Shown here piece after piece: positions 1-7,715 of a stretch of 64,000 nt of DNA (its first letter is position 1; each line of letters begins with the position of its first letter). The stretch is from Mycolicibacterium malmesburyense (GTDB taxonomy: Bacteria; Actinomycetota; Actinomycetes; Mycobacteriales; Mycobacteriaceae): contig NZ_CVTB01000199.1 of assembly GCF_001050015.1 (NCBI RefSeq), positions 4,323 to 68,322 on the forward strand, read 5' to 3'. The position numbers and the translations under genes were made by a program. The notes beneath the pieces are model-generated. The model saw nothing but the letters and a program-made list of their open reading frames with translations, searched no databases and was not told the origin of the DNA.

Positions 1-182
1 CGGACGCCGGCCATGCGGACGTCATCACCTTCCCGCAGACCGAACACGTCGGTGATCATCGCGGCGTAGGGCACGGTCCGGCCGGCCACGTCTCGACGCA
101 GCGTGACGTACACCAGCCAGGTCAGCGTCACGGCGACCACCATGAACAGCGACAGGCCGATCAGTGCGCCGCGGTACCTCAT
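1..182 (-). CDS. mceB: MceB-family protein (5' part only)
   Basis: Only the first 60 or so codons are present; the gene runs off the left edge. Translation from the ATG at 182 begins MRYRGALIGLSLFMVVAV, a single N-terminal membrane segment, followed by VYVTLRRDV and TDVFGLREGDDVRMAGV, which is the start of an MlaD/Mce domain of the B subtype. Mce proteins are envelope-anchored lipid-transport subunits that work with YrbE permeases. The start overlaps the mceA stop by four bases (ATGA), so the two are translationally coupled. The family is clear; which mce locus it belongs to is not. Confidence 0.9.
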   Translation of the reverse strand, partial: MRYRGALIGLSLFMVVAVTLTWLVYVTLRRDVAGRTVPYAAMITDVFGLREGDDVRMAGV

Positions 183-1783
183 CGGGCCTCCTGGCCGAGC
201 GAGACGGTCGTGCCACGGGCCACCGGTCCCAGCAATAGTTGGGTCGCCGTGGTGGCCGGCTGGCCGGTGATCGCGGAGAGCTGGTTGCGTTCCTGTTGGC
301 TACCAACGGGTCCCACGTTCCCACCGAATGACGCCGGGGCGGCTTCGGCGGGCAACGGACCGGACGGTGGCGGAGCCGCGGGCCCCGCAGGTGGGGGTGG
401 CGGATCCCACGGTTTGGGCGCGACCCGTGCCGGCGGGGACTGGTTCACCGCCGGTGGCGGCGTCGGTTCAAGTGCCGGATTGGCCGATCCGGGCACCGGT
501 GGGGATGGCGAAACTCCCGGTGGCAGTGGCGGGTTGGGGTCGGCCAGGTTGGGGTACGGGTCAACCAGCGGCGGGCCGACGGCGACCAGGTTGCCGTTCT
601 CCCCCAGTACCGTGCCGGGCGGCGGTGCCAGATCCTTCGGCGGCTGGTAGTTCTGTGGCAGCAGCGTATCCGGCAACGGTGGCCGGACCGGGACCAATGG
701 CGCGGTGTAACAGCTCGGGCCCTTGAGTTCTCCGTACTGCGGGCAGTCGGCACGGGTATAGGTGTAGGTCGGCGTGAACGACAGGTTCACCCGCATGTTG
801 CCGATGTCGCGGTCATGCATCCACACCTCGTCGAAGAACTTGTCGGACAACTGGTTCAGCTTGACGAAGGCCGGCACCCAGTGCCGCGACGTCTGGGCCA
901 GGTTGCCGACCACCGGGGTCAGCTCCGAGGTGATCTTGACCATTCGGTCGGTGTGGTTGTTCAGCGCGGTGTGCGTGGTGTTCATGGTGTGCACACCGCC
1001 GGTCACCAACGCGTCGAGCTGAGACCTCTGCTCGACCAGCACCTGCATCGGTTGCACCGCCTTCTGCAGCGCGTCGAACAATTCCGGAGTGGTCTGCTGT
1101 AATCCGACGGCCGCATCGGTGAGCGCCGATACCGTCGTCGAGTCCGGCTCGGTGGCCACGATCGCGTCGACATCATTGATGAGCCGGTCCAATTGCGCGC
1201 CGGCGGCCAGCAGTTGGGTACGGCGATCCTCGGTGGCCTCGTTGACCGCCGCCAGGATGCCGATGGTTTTGTCTTCGCGACCCCGCCCGGTAGCGGCCAG
1301 GATGTCGCGCAGCTTGCTGATCGTGGTCTGGAACAACACCGTCGGTAGCTCGGTGTCCTCCGGAATGTGCGCACCCGCACTGATCGCCGGCCCGGGTCGG
1401 TCGCCGCGGTCGACCAGTTGCACCGACGACACCGCGAACACGTTGCTGGGCACCACCCGCGCGGTGACGGTCGCCGGGATGGAGTCGGCGTACTGCGCGT
1501 TGAGATTGATGTGTACGTAGTTGGGGTTTCCGTGCGCGGCCGGAGTGACACTGTCGACGGCGCCAACCAGAACGCCGTGGTACTTCACGTCGGAACGTTG
1601 CGGCAATCCGTCACCGACGTTGACCAGATTCGCGATCACGCGGACGAACGGATCGAGTCGTCCTGTCGCCTTGACCAACAGGGTCGCCGAAATCAACGCC
1701 AGGACAACGACAACGGCGATCCCGCCACCGATCAATTGGCGATCGGTGGGCCCGCGCCCGTCCAGATCAAACGAGTTGGCCAC
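179..1783 (-). CDS. mceA: MceA-family MlaD-domain protein
   Basis: This is a 534-residue Mce subunit of the A type. Residues 17-39 form one membrane anchor, about 40-120 the MlaD domain (starting RVIANLVNVGDGLPQRSDVKYHGV), and about 130-340 the helical Mce region. The C-terminal 170 residues are extremely rich in Pro, Ala and Gly, typical of some mycobacterial Mce proteins and probably a cell-wall-spanning tail. The start is GTG at 1783, immediately next to the yrbEB stop. Known role of the family: a periplasmic tunnel for lipid or sterol import. The substrate here cannot be read from sequence. Confidence 0.93.
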   Translation of the reverse strand: MANSFDLDGRGPTDRQLIGGGIAVVVVLALISATLLVKATGRLDPFVRVIANLVNVGDGLPQRSDVKYHGVLVGAVDSVTPAAHGNPNYVHINLNAQYADSIPATVTARVVPSNVFAVSSVQLVDRGDRPGPAISAGAHIPEDTELPTVLFQTTISKLRDILAATGRGREDKTIGILAAVNEATEDRRTQLLAAGAQLDRLINDVDAIVATEPDSTTVSALTDAAVGLQQTTPELFDALQKAVQPMQVLVEQRSQLDALVTGGVHTMNTTHTALNNHTDRMVKITSELTPVVGNLAQTSRHWVPAFVKLNQLSDKFFDEVWMHDRDIGNMRVNLSFTPTYTYTRADCPQYGELKGPSCYTAPLVPVRPPLPDTLLPQNYQPPKDLAPPPGTVLGENGNLVAVGPPLVDPYPNLADPNPPLPPGVSPSPPVPGSANPALEPTPPPAVNQSPPARVAPKPWDPPPPPAGPAAPPPSGPLPAEAAPASFGGNVGPVGSQQERNQLSAITGQPATTATQLLLGPVARGTTVSLGQEAR

Positions 1784-2638
1784 CTACCCCCCAAACCTCG
1801 CACCGGCGTCCACGTTCCACAGCGCCATGGTGAGCAGCATGTTGACGATGATCACCACGGTGATGCTGGCCCGCATGGCGTGCCCGGCGGCGACCCCGAC
1901 ACCCTCGGGGCCGCCGCTCGCATAGAAGCCGTAGTAGCACTGGATCGTCGTGGCGATCCATACGAAGACGATCGCCTTGAGCAGCGAGTAAAGGATGTCT
2001 TGACCCGACAGCATCAGGGTGAAGTAGTGCAGATACGAGCCGGTCGCGCCACCGCTGATGACTCGCACGACAAGCTGTGTCGTCAAATAGCTGACCGCCA
2101 GGCAGACGACGTAGAGCGGAATGACCGCGATCACCGAGGCCATCAACCGGGTCGTCACCAGATAAGGGATGGGACGGATTGCCAGCGAATCCAGGGCGTC
2201 GATCTCTTCGGATATGCGCATGGATCCCAGCTGTGCGGTGAAGCGGCAACCGGCCTGCGTGGCGAACGCCAACGACAACGCGATCGGTGCGAGTTCGCGG
2301 GTGTTCACCAGCGAAGAGATGATTCCCGTCGCCGGGCCGAGCCCCAGCAGGTCGAGGAAGTTGTAGCCCTCGATGCCGACGAGCGCACCGACGGTGACAC
2401 CGAGAACGATGGCCACCCCCGCAGTTCCACCGCCCACCACCAAAGACCCGTTGCCCCAAGCGATGTCGGACAACAGACGGACGAACTCGGTGCGATAATG
2501 CCGTAGTGCCACCGGGACAGCGACGATCGCTCGGACGAAGAACACGAGCATGTGGCCGAGCTGCGCGATCGGCGGCACGGCCTTCCCGTAGAGACGGACG
2601 AAGGGTGCCAGCAGCGGCGGTACGAACGTCGACGCCAT
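1784..2638 (-). CDS. yrbEB: YrbEB, MlaE-family permease subunit
   Basis: A 284-residue integral membrane protein with five to six hydrophobic segments and the MlaE/YrbE family hallmarks (GMDPVTGI-like stretch GLGPATGIISSLVNTRELAPIALSL, and TAQLGSMRISEEIDALDSLAIRPIPYLV). It would form the inner-membrane permease together with YrbEA. It lies one base downstream of yrbEA and abuts mceA, the canonical order of a mycobacterial mce operon (yrbEA-yrbEB-mceA-mceB). Length is normal for the family. Confidence 0.95.
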   Translation of the reverse strand: MASTFVPPLLAPFVRLYGKAVPPIAQLGHMLVFFVRAIVAVPVALRHYRTEFVRLLSDIAWGNGSLVVGGGTAGVAIVLGVTVGALVGIEGYNFLDLLGLGPATGIISSLVNTRELAPIALSLAFATQAGCRFTAQLGSMRISEEIDALDSLAIRPIPYLVTTRLMASVIAVIPLYVVCLAVSYLTTQLVVRVISGGATGSYLHYFTLMLSGQDILYSLLKAIVFVWIATTIQCYYGFYASGGPEGVGVAAGHAMRASITVVIIVNMLLTMALWNVDAGARFGG

Positions 2639-2639
2639 G

Positions 2640-3479
2640 TCACAAACCGACCCGGGGGAACAGCATGATGTAGAGCTGGCTGACCGCGACGTTGACGACC
2701 ATGAGAATCAGGATGGATTCGACCACGGCGGCATTGACGGAGTTCGCAACGCCGGTCGGGCCACCCTGCGTAGACAGCCCCTTCTGACAGGACACCACGG
2801 CGACAATGGCGCCGAAGATGACCGCCTTCACCAGGGCCACGATCATGTCGCCGGTCGTGGTGAACGACGCGAAAGTCGCGACGAAGCTGCCGGGAGCACC
2901 GTTCTGGAAATACACGTTGAACAGGTAGCTGGCGAGGAAGCCGACGAAGCACACCACTCCGGTGAGCGCCACGCCGATCATGATCGCCGCGGCGAACCGC
3001 GGAACCACCAGGCGGCGAATCACCGACACACCCATCACTTCCATTGCGTCGGTCTCCTCGCGCATTTTGCGCGAACCGAGATCTGCGGTGATCGCCGAGC
3101 CGACAGCGGCCGCCATCAGGATCGCCGCGGTCAAGGAGGCGGCCTGGCGAATCACCGCCAGGCCGCTGGCCGCGCCGGCCAGCGACGTGGCGCCCACCTG
3201 GCCGGCCAGTAGTGCGAATTGGATCGACAGAGTCACGCCGATGGGCAAGGCCACCAGGACCGTCGGCAGTACGGCCGTTCCGGCCATGAACGCAGCCTGG
3301 CGGACGAACTCCCACCATTTGAAGCGTCCGGTGAACAGATCGACGAACATGTACTGAAGCGTGCGAGCGCCGATGACGAACTGGTCGCCGACCGTTGCGA
3401 GCGATGCCATGGGGTGGCGCTTGACGTAGCCACCGGCCCATGCGCCGATGACTTCAACCCCGTCACCCCGTGTCGTCAT
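2640..3479 (-). CDS. yrbEA: YrbEA, MlaE-family permease subunit
   Basis: First gene of the mce operon, 279 residues, with multiple membrane segments. The MlaE signature is visible as SAITADLGSRKMREETDAMEVMGVSVIRRLVVPR. It is predicted to pair with YrbEB as the permease core of an Mce lipid importer that is powered by an MceG-type ATPase encoded elsewhere. The ATG at 3479 is the natural start (MTTRGDGVEV). The upstream 421 bp is shared with the divergent fadD8 gene and should carry the operon promoter. Confidence 0.95.
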   Translation of the reverse strand: MTTRGDGVEVIGAWAGGYVKRHPMASLATVGDQFVIGARTLQYMFVDLFTGRFKWWEFVRQAAFMAGTAVLPTVLVALPIGVTLSIQFALLAGQVGATSLAGAASGLAVIRQAASLTAAILMAAAVGSAITADLGSRKMREETDAMEVMGVSVIRRLVVPRFAAAIMIGVALTGVVCFVGFLASYLFNVYFQNGAPGSFVATFASFTTTGDMIVALVKAVIFGAIVAVVSCQKGLSTQGGPTGVANSVNAAVVESILILMVVNVAVSQLYIMLFPRVGL

Positions 3480-3875
3480 GATGAACAGCCATTCACTTAA
3501 TGCCTACACCCCTGTCGGCAGCATTCACTATGCCACCAGGTTGCCGCAGCATATTCGCTATATTTTCGCAGAGCGGCAGGAAATGTCGCCCTGTGACCTC
3601 ACCTCAAGCCTGGTTAGTTGCACCGCAGGCGGCATGAGTATGCACGTTAACTTATGCCAGAGTGGGACATTCCGGAAACTCACCCTGACCCGCGGTGCCG
3701 CCGATGCCGCACGGCGGAAAGCTCGCGTTCGATTCGCGTTACGTGACGGAGAGTTGCTCGTCTGTCAGCGGGGGCGAAGCACTACCGCGAGGTGCCGGCG
3801 CCCAATCCCGCGTCGGACTATCTGATCGAGTTCATCGGCAGCGATGCCGATTCCCAGGGACGTGCTGACTGGAAT

Positions 3876-3889
3876 TGGAACACGTTCTA
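3876..3889 (+). promoter_or_regulatory. KstR-like operator in front of fadD8
   Basis: The sequence TGGAACACGTTCTA matches the published KstR consensus shape TNNAACNNGTTNNA, with nearly perfect dyad symmetry. It overlaps the predicted -10 element, so a bound repressor would block transcription start. KstR is the TetR-family regulator of cholesterol catabolism in mycobacteria. Binding here is inferred from the motif only. Confidence 0.75.
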
Positions 3890-3893
3890 GTCT
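3888..3893 (+). promoter_or_regulatory. -10 element of fadD8 (probably leaderless)
   Basis: TAGTCT fits the mycobacterial TANNNT -10 and ends seven bases before the ATG at 3901. This places the transcription start at or next to the start codon, so the mRNA is probably leaderless. It shares its first two bases with the KstR-like operator. Confidence 0.55.
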
Positions 3894-3900
3894 GAGGGGC

Positions 3901-5502
3901 ATGAGTGCTGACCTTCTGCGCCATCCCATCCATTCCGGCCACCTCACCGTAGGGGCACTGAAGCGGAACAAAGACAGGCCGGTGCTGTTCCTCGGTGACA
4001 CCACACTCACCGGCGGGCAGCTTGCCGAGCGCATCAGCCAGTACATTCAGGCGTTCGAGGCGCTCGGCGCGGGTTCGGGCACGGCCACCGGCCTGCTGTC
4101 GCTGAACCGGCCGGAGGTGCTGATGATCATCGGCGCCGGGCAGACCCAGGGCTACCGCCGAACCGCACTACACCCTCTCGGATCCCTGGACGACCACGCT
4201 TATGTGTTGAACGACGCCGGGGTCACCTCGCTGATCATCGACCCGAACCCGATGTTCGTGGAGCGTGCGCGAGGACTGCTGGACAAGGTGCCGGGGCTCA
4301 AGCAGATCCTGACGATCGGACCTGTGCCCGAGGAGTTGGAGGGTCTCGCCGTCGACCTGACCGCCGAGGCCGCGAAGTACTCGCCGCAGCCTCTGGTGGC
4401 CGCCGACCTGCCGCCCGACCACATCGGCGGCATGGCCTACACCGGCGGCACGACCGGTAAGCCGAAGGGCGTGATCGGCACCGTGCAGTCGATCACGACG
4501 ATGACGACGATCCAGCTCGCCGAGTGGGAGTGGCCGGAGAATCCAAAGTTCCTGATGTGCACCCCGCTGTCGCACGCCGGCGCGGCGTTCTTCGTGCCGA
4601 CGATCATCAAGGGCGGCCAGCTGTTCGTGTTGACCAAGTTCGACCCCGCCGAGGTGCTGCGGGTGATCGAGGAGCAGAAGATCACCGCAACCATGTTGGT
4701 GCCGTCGATGATCTACGCGCTGATGGACCATCCGGACTCGCGCACCCGCGACCTGTCGTCGCTCGAGACCGTGTACTACGGCGCATCGGCGATGAACCCG
4801 GTGCGGCTGCGGGAGGCGATCGACCGGTTCGGCCCGATCTTCGCGCAGTACTACGGCCAGTCTGAGGCGCCGATGGTGATCACCTACCTCGCCAAGAGGG
4901 ACCACGACGAGAAGCGGTTGACGTCGTGTGGGCGGCCGACGGTGTTCGCGCGGGTGGCGCTGCTCGACGCCGACGACAACCCAGTGCCGCAGGGCGAGGT
5001 CGGCGAGATCTGCGTGTCGGGTCCGCTGGTGTCCGGCGGTTACTGGAACCGTCCGGACGAGACGTCGAAGACTTTTCATGACGGCTGGATGCACACCGGC
5101 GACCTGGCCCGCGAGGATGAGGACGGCTTCTACTACATCGTCGACCGGACCAAGGACATGATCGTCACCGGGGGGTTCAACGTTTTCCCCCGCGAGGTGG
5201 AAGACGTTGTCGCCGAACATCCTTCGGTCGCCCAGGTCTGCGTGATCGGCACCCCCGACGAGAAGTGGGGTGAGGCGGTGACGGCGGTGGTCGTGCTGCG
5301 GCCCGACGCTGACCGTTCCGAGGAGGCCGTCGCGCGGATGACCTCGGAGATCCAGGCGGCGGTCAAGGAGCGCAAGGGGTCGGTGCAGTCGCCGAAGCAG
5401 GTCATCGTCGTAGACTCGGTGCCGGTCACCGCGTTGGGCAAGCCGGACAAGAAGGCCGTGCGCGCGCAGTTCTGGGAGGGTTCGGAGCGCGCCGTCGGCT
5501 GA
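3901..5502 (+). CDS. fadD8: Acyl-CoA synthetase FadD8
   Basis: A 533-residue ANL-superfamily acyl-CoA ligase that activates a carboxylic acid through an acyl-AMP and then forms the CoA thioester. The P-loop-like motif YTGGTTGKPKG lies near residue 180, YYGQSEAP near 320, WMHTGDLAR near 397, and the C-terminal catalytic Lys in GKPDKKAVRA near 515. The sequence matches my memory of M. tuberculosis Rv0551c (FadD8) very closely. The ATG at 3901 was preferred to upstream in-frame codons because of the -10/operator placement. The KstR-like site suggests a sterol or related substrate, which is inference. Confidence 0.93.
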   Translation: MSADLLRHPIHSGHLTVGALKRNKDRPVLFLGDTTLTGGQLAERISQYIQAFEALGAGSGTATGLLSLNRPEVLMIIGAGQTQGYRRTALHPLGSLDDHAYVLNDAGVTSLIIDPNPMFVERARGLLDKVPGLKQILTIGPVPEELEGLAVDLTAEAAKYSPQPLVAADLPPDHIGGMAYTGGTTGKPKGVIGTVQSITTMTTIQLAEWEWPENPKFLMCTPLSHAGAAFFVPTIIKGGQLFVLTKFDPAEVLRVIEEQKITATMLVPSMIYALMDHPDSRTRDLSSLETVYYGASAMNPVRLREAIDRFGPIFAQYYGQSEAPMVITYLAKRDHDEKRLTSCGRPTVFARVALLDADDNPVPQGEVGEICVSGPLVSGGYWNRPDETSKTFHDGWMHTGDLAREDEDGFYYIVDRTKDMIVTGGFNVFPREVEDVVAEHPSVAQVCVIGTPDEKWGEAVTAVVVLRPDADRSEEAVARMTSEIQAAVKERKGSVQSPKQVIVVDSVPVTALGKPDKKAVRAQFWEGSERAVG

Positions 5503-5503
5503 T

Positions 5504-5570
5504 CCCGCGAGCGACCGCGGTTGTACACGCGATAGCGGCGTGTCGACGGGCAGACACGGTCGCTCGCGGG
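5504..5570. terminator. Long-stem hairpin between convergent genes
   Basis: Two perfect 14-base arms (5504-5517 CCCGCGAGCGACCG and its complement 5557-5570) flank a 39-base centre. The hairpin starts two bases after the fadD8 stop and ends just before the stop of the converging kinase gene, so it could act as a bidirectional terminator. There is no U-tract, as is common in mycobacteria. Confidence 0.6.
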
Positions 5571-5577
5571 GGTGGGG

Positions 5578-6180
5578 CTAGGACGTGACCACGAAATCGG
5601 CCTTGTGCCGGACGCTTTCGATGCGCGCCGTGTTCACGTCGTCGACGGCGCGCACCCATGCCCCCGCGTGCTCGGGAGACTTGCCGAACGCGATGTGGCG
5701 GGCGAGGAGGCGGCGACGGCGCTCGTCGGGTTCGGCGCCGACGAACCAGACCTCGTCGAGCAGGGCGCGGATTTCCGGCCACGGGGCGTCATCGTCGAGG
5801 AGGTAATTACCTTCGGTGACGATCAACCGGTGCTCGGGTAGGACGGGAATGCTGCCGGCGATCGGCTGCTCGAGATCACGATGAAACGCCGGCGCGTAGA
5901 CGGTCTCGTCGCGCTGGGCCCTGATGCGTTGCAACAGAGCGAGATACCCGTATGCGTCGAACGTGTCGATGACACCCTTGCGGTCGAGGCGGCCGAGCCG
6001 CTCGAGTTCGACGTCGGCGAGATGGAAGCCGTCCATCGGCACGTACACCGCGTCCTCGGTCGCGCCCGCGATCGCCTCGGCCAGTGTCGTCTTGCCCGCG
6101 CCGGGCGGGCCGGTGACACCGAGTAGCGCGCGGGGGTGACGGCGCCGGAGCGCGTCGAGGCGACTAGTCCAGGAGGGCAT
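5578..6180 (-). CDS. Nucleoside/nucleotide kinase family protein (uridine kinase/PRK-like)
   Basis: A 200-residue P-loop kinase. Walker A GPPGAGKTT is at residues 24-32, followed by VYVPMDGFHLADVELERLG, which resembles the substrate-binding strand of the uridine kinase/phosphoribulokinase/FrcK-type group. YAPAFHRDLEQP and LIVTEGNYLLDD (Walker B-like) follow. It probably phosphorylates a small sugar, nucleoside or vitamin-like alcohol; the substrate is unknown. Its start lies 17 bases inside the end of the upstream RMF/CrpP-like gene, so the two are probably coupled. Confidence 0.85.
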   Translation of the reverse strand: MPSWTSRLDALRRRHPRALLGVTGPPGAGKTTLAEAIAGATEDAVYVPMDGFHLADVELERLGRLDRKGVIDTFDAYGYLALLQRIRAQRDETVYAPAFHRDLEQPIAGSIPVLPEHRLIVTEGNYLLDDDAPWPEIRALLDEVWFVGAEPDERRRRLLARHIAFGKSPEHAGAWVRAVDDVNTARIESVRHKADFVVTS

Positions 6181-6373
6181 CGATTTCCGCGGCGAAGCGA
6201 GCGAGTCGCTCCTCTTCGCTCGGGATGCCCCTCTGCTCGTCGGCGGCGCGCTGCCAGCCCAACCGCCACATCCTCGCGATCGCCCGGTCCCCCAACCCCG
6301 CGTACGGGTTGACGAGCGTGTGCGGGAACGCCTTGCGGCCTTCCCAATACGCGGTGACCAACCTGTGGGTCAT
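6164..6373 (-). CDS. RMF/CrpP-like small protein
   Basis: A 69-residue protein (MTHRLVTAYWEGRKAF...) whose pattern AYWEGRKAF-x5-NPY-x9-W-x2-GW-x2-A matches the RMF/CrpP fold family. RMF is a ribosome hibernation factor; CrpP-type members were reported to phosphorylate fluoroquinolones, though that activity is debated. A GAAGG ribosome site lies just before the ATG at 6373. It overlaps the downstream kinase gene. The family assignment rests on this short motif alone, and a ribosome-associated role is inference. Confidence 0.7.
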   Translation of the reverse strand: MTHRLVTAYWEGRKAFPHTLVNPYAGLGDRAIARMWRLGWQRAADEQRGIPSEEERLARFAAEIDALLD

Positions 6374-6463
6374 ACCTTCTAACTTTCCGTCGCGCCCTGT
6401 TGGAAAGCACTGCGACACGCCGCAGGGAAACGACGGTTTGCGCGTCCTCGGCACAATGAAGGC

Positions 6464-7705
6464 GTGAGCGACGTGCAGGCGACCGTCGATGCGGTGTGGC
6501 GCATGGAGGCGGCGAAAATCGTCGCGACACTGACGCGTTCGGTCGGTGACGTCGGGCTCGCCGAGGACCTGGCCGCCGACGCGCTCGTCGACGCCCTCGA
6601 GCAGTGGCCCGCGTCGGGTGTTCCGCGCAACCCCGCCGCGTGGTTGACCACCGTGGCCAAACGCAAGGCCATCGACTTGTGGCGCCGGCAGGAGAATCTC
6701 GACAGCAAATACGCCGCGATGGCGCGCGAACTCGAAAGCCATGTCGATGAACCGTGGGATCCCGACCGCATCGACGACGACGTGCTGCGGTTGATCTTCA
6801 TCTCGGCGCACCCGGTGCTGTCGCGGGAGGGCCGGATCGCGCTGACGCTGCGGGTCGTCGGCGGACTCACGACCGAGGAGATCGCCCGCGCCTTTCTGAC
6901 GTCCACCCCGACCGTCGCCGCGCGGATCACCCGCGCCAAGAAGACGCTCTCGGCGGCGAGCGTGCCGTTCGAGGTGCCGGACCGCTCGGAGTTCCCGAAG
7001 CGGCTCTCGGCGGTGCTCAGCGTGATCTATCTGATCTACAACGAGGGGTATTCGGCGTCGTTCGGCCAGCGCTGGATTCGCGACGAGCTGTGCGCCGAGG
7101 CGCTGCGCCTCGGCCGGGTGCTCGCCGCGCTGGTGCCCGACGAGCCCGAGGTGCACGGCCTGGTGGCGTTGATGGAGCTGCAGTCGTCGCGCTTCGCCGC
7201 ACGCACCGACGGCGACGGCAGGCCGATCCTGTTGGAGGACCAGAACCGCGCCAAGTGGGATCGGGCGCAGATCCAGCGTGGCGTGGCCGCGCTCGAGCGG
7301 GCCGCGAACGCGTTGCGGCGCAGAGGAATCGGCTGGGGCCCCTATGCGCTGCAGGCCGCGATCGCCGAATGCCATGCCACCGCGCCGACCGCCGCCGAAA
7401 CCGACTGGCAGCGAATCGTGGCGCTCTACGACGGGCTGGTCCAAGCGGCACCGTCACCCGTCGTCGACCTCAACCGGGCGGTGGCGGTGGCGATGGCCAG
7501 CGGTCCCGCCGCGGGTCTACAGATCGTGGACTCGCTGACCGGCCTGGACGGCTCGTACCTGCTGCCCAGTGTCCGCGGCGAACTGCTGGCCCGGCTGGGC
7601 CGGGACGCCGAGGCCGCGGCGGAGTTCGAGCGGGCCGCCGCCATGACCGACAACGATCGGGAACGAGAAGTTCTGTACGACAAGGCAACTCGGGTTCGCG
7701 GGTAG
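6464..7705 (+). CDS. ECF-type RNA polymerase sigma factor with DUF6596 domain (ECF42-like)
   Basis: A 413-residue protein. Sigma-2 region at about residues 10-75 (LAEDLAADALVDALEQWP, AWLTTVAKRKAIDLWRR), sigma-4 at about 110-165 (RIALTLRVVGGLTTEEIARAF), then a long C-terminal extension with the VIYLIYNEGYSAS motif and TPR-like helices. This is the ECF42 architecture, where the extension is needed for activity and no classical anti-sigma factor is present. ECF42 genes are usually adjacent to DGPF/YCII-domain genes, but none is seen here. The start is GTG at 6464. Confidence 0.9.
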   Translation: MSDVQATVDAVWRMEAAKIVATLTRSVGDVGLAEDLAADALVDALEQWPASGVPRNPAAWLTTVAKRKAIDLWRRQENLDSKYAAMARELESHVDEPWDPDRIDDDVLRLIFISAHPVLSREGRIALTLRVVGGLTTEEIARAFLTSTPTVAARITRAKKTLSAASVPFEVPDRSEFPKRLSAVLSVIYLIYNEGYSASFGQRWIRDELCAEALRLGRVLAALVPDEPEVHGLVALMELQSSRFAARTDGDGRPILLEDQNRAKWDRAQIQRGVAALERAANALRRRGIGWGPYALQAAIAECHATAPTAAETDWQRIVALYDGLVQAAPSPVVDLNRAVAVAMASGPAAGLQIVDSLTGLDGSYLLPSVRGELLARLGRDAEAAAEFERAAAMTDNDREREVLYDKATRVRG

Positions 7706-7708
7706 CAT
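7703..7708 (+). promoter_or_regulatory. -10 element overlapping the sigma-factor stop codon
   Basis: TAGCAT begins with the TAG stop of the sigma-factor gene and ends seven bases before the GTG at 7716. It fits a TANNNT -10 for a leaderless transcript of the HAD gene. Confidence 0.45.
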
Positions 7709-7715
7709 CGGCGCA

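Larger units (their letters stand above)
3480..3900. other. Divergent intergenic region between yrbEA and fadD8
   Basis: This 421-bp stretch has no convincing gene. It is less GC-rich than its surroundings around 3490-3680, as expected for promoters. Its right end holds the KstR-like operator and -10 of fadD8. Between about 3740 and 3890 a plus-strand frame reads HYREVPAPNPASDYLIEFIGSD before stopping at 3890. That looks protein-like but has no plausible start, so it may be a decayed gene remnant or chance. I recognise no mce-type operator close to yrbEA. Confidence 0.6.

Noticed and set aside
3448..3825. A 125-codon plus-strand frame in the yrbEA-fadD8 spacer
   Set aside because: It overlaps the yrbEA start antisense, has no ribosome site and encodes no recognisable protein.
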